Shown: positions 60,248 through 64,000 of the stretch, piece after piece
How the letters are laid out: the number at the start of each line of letters is the position of its first letter
Position numbering within the stretch: position 1 is the first letter of the stretch
NCBI RefSeq assembly: GCF_900107135.1
Contig: NZ_FNOV01000001.1
Coordinates: 1-64,000, forward strand
Direction: 5' to 3'
Origin: Hymenobacter psychrophilus
Lineage (GTDB): Bacteria > Bacteroidota > Bacteroidia > Cytophagales > Hymenobacteraceae
DNA length: 64,000 nt
Program-made: the position numbers and the translations under genes
Notes under the pieces: model-generated
Databases searched by the model: none
Told to the model about the DNA's origin: nothing
The model's input: only the letters and a program-made list of their open reading frames with translations

Positions 60248-60631
60248 ATGCATACTATCCTCCTTTTCATGGCGGGCTGGGCTGTTGTGCTTGGCGTAAG
60301 CCAAGCCACCCCAAGCCCGCCCTGCCGGGCCTGGCTGCAGGCCACGCCCCGCGGCAATATGCTTGAAATGACCGGCAATTGCAGCAGTCGGGCAAGCGCT
60401 CATGGCCGCTACCGCTACGAAATGAGCTTGGAGCGTCAATCCTCCGGCGGGCGCTCTACGAGCAAGCAAGGCGGCGAATTCGAGTTGGCTGCCGGCCAGT
60501 CGGTCGTATTGTCCAGCGCGCAGGTAAATATTGATGACCAAACTACCTACATTAGCCACCTGCGCGTTTTTGATGCACACAATGTTTTACTAGCGCAGGA
60601 CTCGGTGCGCTATGAGCCCGGGAATAAGTAG
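60248..60631 (+). CDS. csgH: CsgH-like curli inhibitor/chaperone
   Basis: A 127-residue protein with an N-terminal hydrophobic export segment (HTILLFMAGWAVVLGVSQA). The mature section is an immunoglobulin-like beta sandwich: CRAWLQATPRGNMLEMTGNC, GRYRYEMSLERQSSGGRSTS, KQGGEFELAAGQSVVLSSAQ, THYISHL-like strands at the end. The two cysteines in CRAWL and GNC recall the CsgC/CsgH group, and the SGGRS...KQGGEF stretch is characteristic of CsgH. In known systems CsgC/CsgH keep curlins from aggregating in the periplasm. Assignment is by pattern and by its position within the curli locus. Confidence 0.75.
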   Translation: MHTILLFMAGWAVVLGVSQATPSPPCRAWLQATPRGNMLEMTGNCSSRASAHGRYRYEMSLERQSSGGRSTSKQGGEFELAAGQSVVLSSAQVNIDDQTTYISHLRVFDAHNVLLAQDSVRYEPGNK

Positions 60632-60703
60632 TTTTAAGCTCCCCATTTCCTAGCGGCCCCAGGTAGCTAATAGGATAGAGGGGGGCTTTTTTTTCATTGC
60701 ATT

Positions 60704-62242
60704 ATGCTCTCATTCATGCTGCTTCCCATCCGCTTCCGAACGCTGTGGCTGTTACTAGGCTTCTGTACATTGTGGCTCACGGGCTGCGAGGACAATCCGG
60801 TCGAGCCCTTGCTATATGGCAAGATAACCGGTACTGTGCGCGACGCCCGTAACAACCAGCCGCTTGCCAACGCCTCCATTACCTCAACGCCCGCCACGTC
60901 TTCAGTTGTAACCGATAGCCAGGGCAATTTTGAGTTGACAGGTGTACCTACTGGCCGCCTGACTATTGCAGCTTCCAAAGCAGACTACCGCTCTGTAACG
61001 GTAGCCGTAACCGTGGAAAATGAATCTTCGACAGCAGTAGCTATTGTGCTGGAGAAGAATCTGTCAGCCTCCCCGCCTTCTCCGCCTGCGCGGCCCTCTC
61101 CAGCTGATCAGGCGACTATACCTGGGCCTAGCGTGCTATTGGAATGGCACCCGGTTGGGGCCAGCCAAGGCGATTCGCTGCGTTATGACGTGGCGCTGTA
61201 TCAAGGGACCAATGGTACCGCTCGCAACCTGCTCACCAATAGCCGCGATACCACCGTGCAGGCTACCCAGTTGAGCTATAATACCACCTACTTCTGGCAG
61301 GTAACAGTGCGTAACGCTAGTGGGAGTTCAGCTCGTTCGCCGGTGTGGAGCTTCCGCACTGGTGCGCAGCCCGACAACCGCTACCTGTTTGTGCGCACTG
61401 AAAATGGGAACACTGATATTTATTCCAGCAACGAAACCGGTACCACGCTTACTCGCCTAACTACATCGCCCTTCGTAGAATCCAGTCCCCAACTCAGTCC
61501 CAATCGCGACCGGATTGCCTATACCTCTAACGCTACGGGCCAGTTCCAACTCTATACGATGAACCGCGACGGCTCCGATGTACGGCAGATTACTCTACAA
61601 CCCGTAGACGGCTATTTCAACCAGGGAATCGGCTACAGCTGGTCTCCTGATGGAGGACAGCTTATTTATAGCAGTTATAACAAGCTATACCGCATCAACC
61701 GTGACGGCACGGGTTTAATGCTATTGGCTACAGCACCGGCCGAGCGCCATTTCCGCGAGTGCAACTGGACGGGGCAGGGCAACCGCATTGTGGTGCAGAC
61801 GGTGGGCGTCAGCATCTACGATTCGGAATTCTACCTGCTCAACGCCGACGGCTCGAATTTCACGCAGATTATTGGCAACGTGCCTGGCCGCCTGGATTCT
61901 CCTTCGTTTAGCGTCGATGGGCAGCGTATTGTGTACACCCGCGACGTAGATGCGTTCAATGATGGCGCTGGCCGGCAGTTAAACGCGCACATTTTCACGC
62001 AGAACCTTGATGGTAGCGGATTAGTCGATGTATCGTCTGGTTCGGGTGGTAGTACTGCTAACTCTACCAAACCTGCTGGCTTCAACGACGTCCTCCCACA
62101 CTACTCGCCCGATGGGGCCCGGATAATTTTCGTGCAGGTAAACAACGTAGCACAGTCAGTGCCTGAAATTTTTACGGTCGACTTGAGTGGCCGTAGCCGG
62201 GTCCGGTTATTTGAAAATGCTACCATGCCCGACTGGAAGTAG
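60704..62242 (+). CDS. Curli-locus lipoprotein: carboxypeptidase-regulatory domain, Fn3-like domain, PD40 beta-propeller
   Basis: A 512-residue lipoprotein with lipobox LTGC (Cys28) after MLSFMLLPIRFRTLWLLLGF. Residues 38-115 are a carboxypeptidase-regulatory-like domain (ITGTVRDARNNQPLANASI). Residues 130-225 resemble a fibronectin-III domain ending PVWSFRTG. Residues 225-512 are six or seven WD40-like PD40/TolB repeats (NRDRIAYTSNATGQFQLYTM, SWSPDGGQLIYSSYNKLYRI, SVDGQRIVYTRDVD), likely a beta-propeller. It is in the same orientation, 72 bp downstream of the CsgH-like gene. It may anchor or organise the fibre at the cell surface; the function is not known. Confidence 0.8.
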   Translation: MLSFMLLPIRFRTLWLLLGFCTLWLTGCEDNPVEPLLYGKITGTVRDARNNQPLANASITSTPATSSVVTDSQGNFELTGVPTGRLTIAASKADYRSVTVAVTVENESSTAVAIVLEKNLSASPPSPPARPSPADQATIPGPSVLLEWHPVGASQGDSLRYDVALYQGTNGTARNLLTNSRDTTVQATQLSYNTTYFWQVTVRNASGSSARSPVWSFRTGAQPDNRYLFVRTENGNTDIYSSNETGTTLTRLTTSPFVESSPQLSPNRDRIAYTSNATGQFQLYTMNRDGSDVRQITLQPVDGYFNQGIGYSWSPDGGQLIYSSYNKLYRINRDGTGLMLLATAPAERHFRECNWTGQGNRIVVQTVGVSIYDSEFYLLNADGSNFTQIIGNVPGRLDSPSFSVDGQRIVYTRDVDAFNDGAGRQLNAHIFTQNLDGSGLVDVSSGSGGSTANSTKPAGFNDVLPHYSPDGARIIFVQVNNVAQSVPEIFTVDLSGRSRVRLFENATMPDWK

Positions 62243-62258
62243 CAGCCGGCAAAAAAAC

Positions 62259-62306
62259 AACGCAATAGGGGCAGTCAGCAGCAATGCTGACTGCCCCTAT
62301 TGCGTT
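62259..62306. terminator. 22-bp perfect hairpin ending the curli locus
   Basis: Arms 62259-62280 and 62285-62306 are exactly complementary around a GCAA tetraloop, 17 bases past the lipoprotein stop codon. Preceded by a poly-A run. Confidence 0.8.
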
Positions 62307-62833
62307 ATTGGCTCAGCTACGGGCCTGAACTCCTGAGCCTACATTATAGACTCAGGAGTGTCTGCTGTGGAGAGATATATGAATTGTTATATAATCAGTT
62401 ATTTGCTTTTACGCAATTATATGGAAAATGCTACCTAGCTTTGCCTCGGACTACAGTGATGAAGGACAAATTGGGGTGCTTGCTATCGTGGTGATAAAAA
62501 ATATTGCTGCGTGTAAATAGTTGACTGATAGTAAATTGTTATATAATCATACGTAATTGTATTATGTATGTAATATGTGTGAGCAAGTGGATTAAGTGTG
62601 TGAATGTTGGGTTGAGTTTGTAGATAAGAGGTATGCCAATATAAAAAATGTATGACAAGAAAGAAGATAAATCATAATCCAAGCTAAATGTAGGCACGTA
62701 TAATACGCTGTCCACTATTCACTAACAAAAAGTTCTGTTCAAAACTGGCACACTCGTTGCTGTTAGAGCCTCTAACACTGCAACTTGCCTTGAAAACATC
62801 TTCCATTTCGTAAACAATCCGCGCACTAGAAAA
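62307..62833. other. AT-rich 527-bp intergenic region, no gene seen
   Basis: Only a 64-codon frame of poor composition occurs (62300-62494), rejected. The stretch has TTATATAATCA and TATGTATGTAATATG-like AT runs and is much more AT-rich than the rest of the window. It should hold the promoter of the following large gene; I could not place a convincing -33/-7 pair. Confidence 0.5.
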
Positions 62834-64000
62834 ATGAAAAAGAACTACTTAAGCAGTATTAACCCTAGCCTAGCCGGTCGCTTATGGGCCTTATTGGCTC
62901 TGCTCTTGTTTGTCCCATTGCTGGGACAAGCGCAAAACTTGGTAATTACGCCTTCCACTACTTTCTCAGCACCTGATAACTACGGTTCTGTAGCTGTCGG
63001 CATGGTGTCATCTCCTGCTAAACAGTACACTATTACAGGTAACAGCCTAGTTGGAAACATCTCTGTTAGCTTTTCTAATGCTCCTTCCTTCGAAGGGTCA
63101 GCTGATAATGTGACGTTTGGTCAATTAGTAACACTGCCCACTACAGGCGGTGCTTTGTATGTTCGATTCCGACCTACAGCAGTAGGCACCACAGCCGTGG
63201 GCTTTTCTGATGGTCGAATTGTTGTGACAGGTACAAATAGTTCTTTCCAGTCGATTTCGGAAAATATTTTTGTACAAGGTACCGGCACAGTAGGCACTCC
63301 TACTATTACCATCAGCACAACATCACTCTCTTTCGGTAGTCAGCAGGTAAATTCGACATCGACGCCGATGAGTGTAACGGTTAACGCTACTTCGTTGACG
63401 GCTCCTATTACTGTTACTGCCCCCGCTGGTTTTCAGGTCAGCTACAATGGTGGTGCTTACGCTACTCAAACTAGTATTCCGGCCAGTCCTAATGGAGGGG
63501 TCAGCAATGCTATTGTAGATGTGGTTTTTGTTCCGACCGCGGCGCTGAATTATGTGGGCGACATTACATTTACCAGTGAAGACGCCACTACCCGTAATAC
63601 AGGTGTTTCGGGCGTAGGCACCTTACCGCCTGCTACACTGTCAGCAGCCCCAACGCCGCTGAATTTTGCTACGCTACAGGCAGGCCAGGTGTCTGCTCCA
63701 CAAGAATTTGTGGTTACAGGGCGAAATACTACCTCTAATGTTATAGTAACTGCTCCAAATGGCTTTGTTATCCGTTTGGGTACAAGTGGTAATTTTGTGC
63801 AGAGCGTTACGCTTACCCCCACCAACAACCAAGTTGACGCCACTCTACAGGCACGTTTCGCTCCGGCTTCTGCAGGTAATTATAACTCTACTATTACGGT
63901 TGTTACTACTGGCAACGGTGGAGCAAGCACAGGTGTTGCTGTTACGGGTCAGGCTACGGCAGCCCCCAACGGCCCATTCATCGTAGTTAGCCCTACTACC
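62834..64000 (+). CDS. Large secreted repeat protein with ASH-like beta-sandwich domains, 5' part
   Basis: ATG 62834 opens a frame with no stop to the last base (389 codons). Signal peptide MKKNYLSSINPSLAGRLWAL, hydrophobic core LLLFVPLLGQAQ. The mature part consists of repeated domains of about 100-120 residues, each starting with a phrase like TTSLSFGSQQVNSTS or TPLNFATLQAGQVSAP and including PAGFQVSYNGGAYAT or PNGFVIRLGTSGNFVQ. These resemble Ig-like 'choice of anchor D'/ASPM-SPD-2-Hydin domains of large Bacteroidota surface proteins. Codon use is AT-leaning and Thr/Ser/Ala rich. A type IX sorting domain is expected at the missing C-terminus. It may be a surface adhesin; the link with curli is by position only. 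Confidence 0.8.
   Translation, partial: MKKNYLSSINPSLAGRLWALLALLLFVPLLGQAQNLVITPSTTFSAPDNYGSVAVGMVSSPAKQYTITGNSLVGNISVSFSNAPSFEGSADNVTFGQLVTLPTTGGALYVRFRPTAVGTTAVGFSDGRIVVTGTNSSFQSISENIFVQGTGTVGTPTITISTTSLSFGSQQVNSTSTPMSVTVNATSLTAPITVTAPAGFQVSYNGGAYATQTSIPASPNGGVSNAIVDVVFVPTAALNYVGDITFTSEDATTRNTGVSGVGTLPPATLSAAPTPLNFATLQAGQVSAPQEFVVTGRNTTSNVIVTAPNGFVIRLGTSGNFVQSVTLTPTNNQVDATLQARFAPASAGNYNSTITVVTTGNGGASTGVAVTGQATAAPNGPFIVVSPTT

Noticed and set aside
62300..62494. 64-codon frame after the curli locus
   Set aside because: Overlaps the terminator arm; composition not protein-like; no start context.

Overview
The window looks like a chromosomal segment of a GC-rich Bacteroidota bacterium of the Hymenobacter/Cytophagales type. 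The evidence is two SusC/SusD outer-membrane uptake pairs, a type IX secretion sorting domain, an ArgF'-type transcarbamylase, a NagB-LmbE fusion, a Bacteroidota-type curli locus and promoters with the TAnnTTTG -7 element. No rRNA, tRNA, CRISPR array, integrase or transposase was seen.

Layout. 1-3.7 kb: the 3' part of carB, a small gene broken by one in-frame stop, a SMI1/KNR4 (SUKH) protein and argF', which is arginine/pyrimidine precursor synthesis interrupted by a toxin-immunity-like pair. 3.7-6.0 kb: a Thr-rich secreted protein and a GHL10-type glycosidase. 6.2-29 kb: a carbohydrate and amino-sugar district. It holds a minus-strand susC-susD-lipoprotein operon, a glucosamine-6-phosphate deaminase/PIG-L deacetylase fusion, a second susC-susD pair, a NagX/HGSNAT-like membrane acyltransferase, an acyl-CoA ligase, a GH3 + beta-lactamase-fold protein and a GH5-CBM6 endoglucanase with a type IX sorting domain. 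29-43 kb: mostly housekeeping and stress genes (secreted SOD, yidC, pyrG, a dicarboxylate symporter, a dipeptide epimerase, MarR-YceI) with several lipoproteins. 43-55 kb: clpS, recR, a membrane glycosyltransferase carrying a decayed sugar-phosphate transferase half, an aminotransferase, a heptose kinase, hemE, marC, a membrane EEP hydrolase, recQ and murI.

55.3 kb to the end is the most coherent accessory system: a curli (functional amyloid) locus in the order csgE, csgF, csgG, two curlin-repeat proteins, a CsgH-like inhibitor/chaperone and a lipoprotein with beta-propeller repeats. It is followed by the start of a large secreted repeat protein that runs off the window. CsgG carries an extra C-terminal beta-rich domain of about 190 residues, and the first curlin has four cysteines. 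Long AT-rich intergenic stretches flank the curlins and precede the repeat protein.

Between genes there are several recurring structures: long perfect hairpins at gene ends, at least two families of dispersed inverted repeats (GTCATnCTGAGC-ended and TTAGCT-rich), and -7 promoter elements placed so close to start codons that leaderless mRNAs are likely for several genes. Many start codons were moved downstream from the longest reading frame, using signal peptides, family alignment from memory and promoter position. Names rest on motif recognition only; no database search was run.
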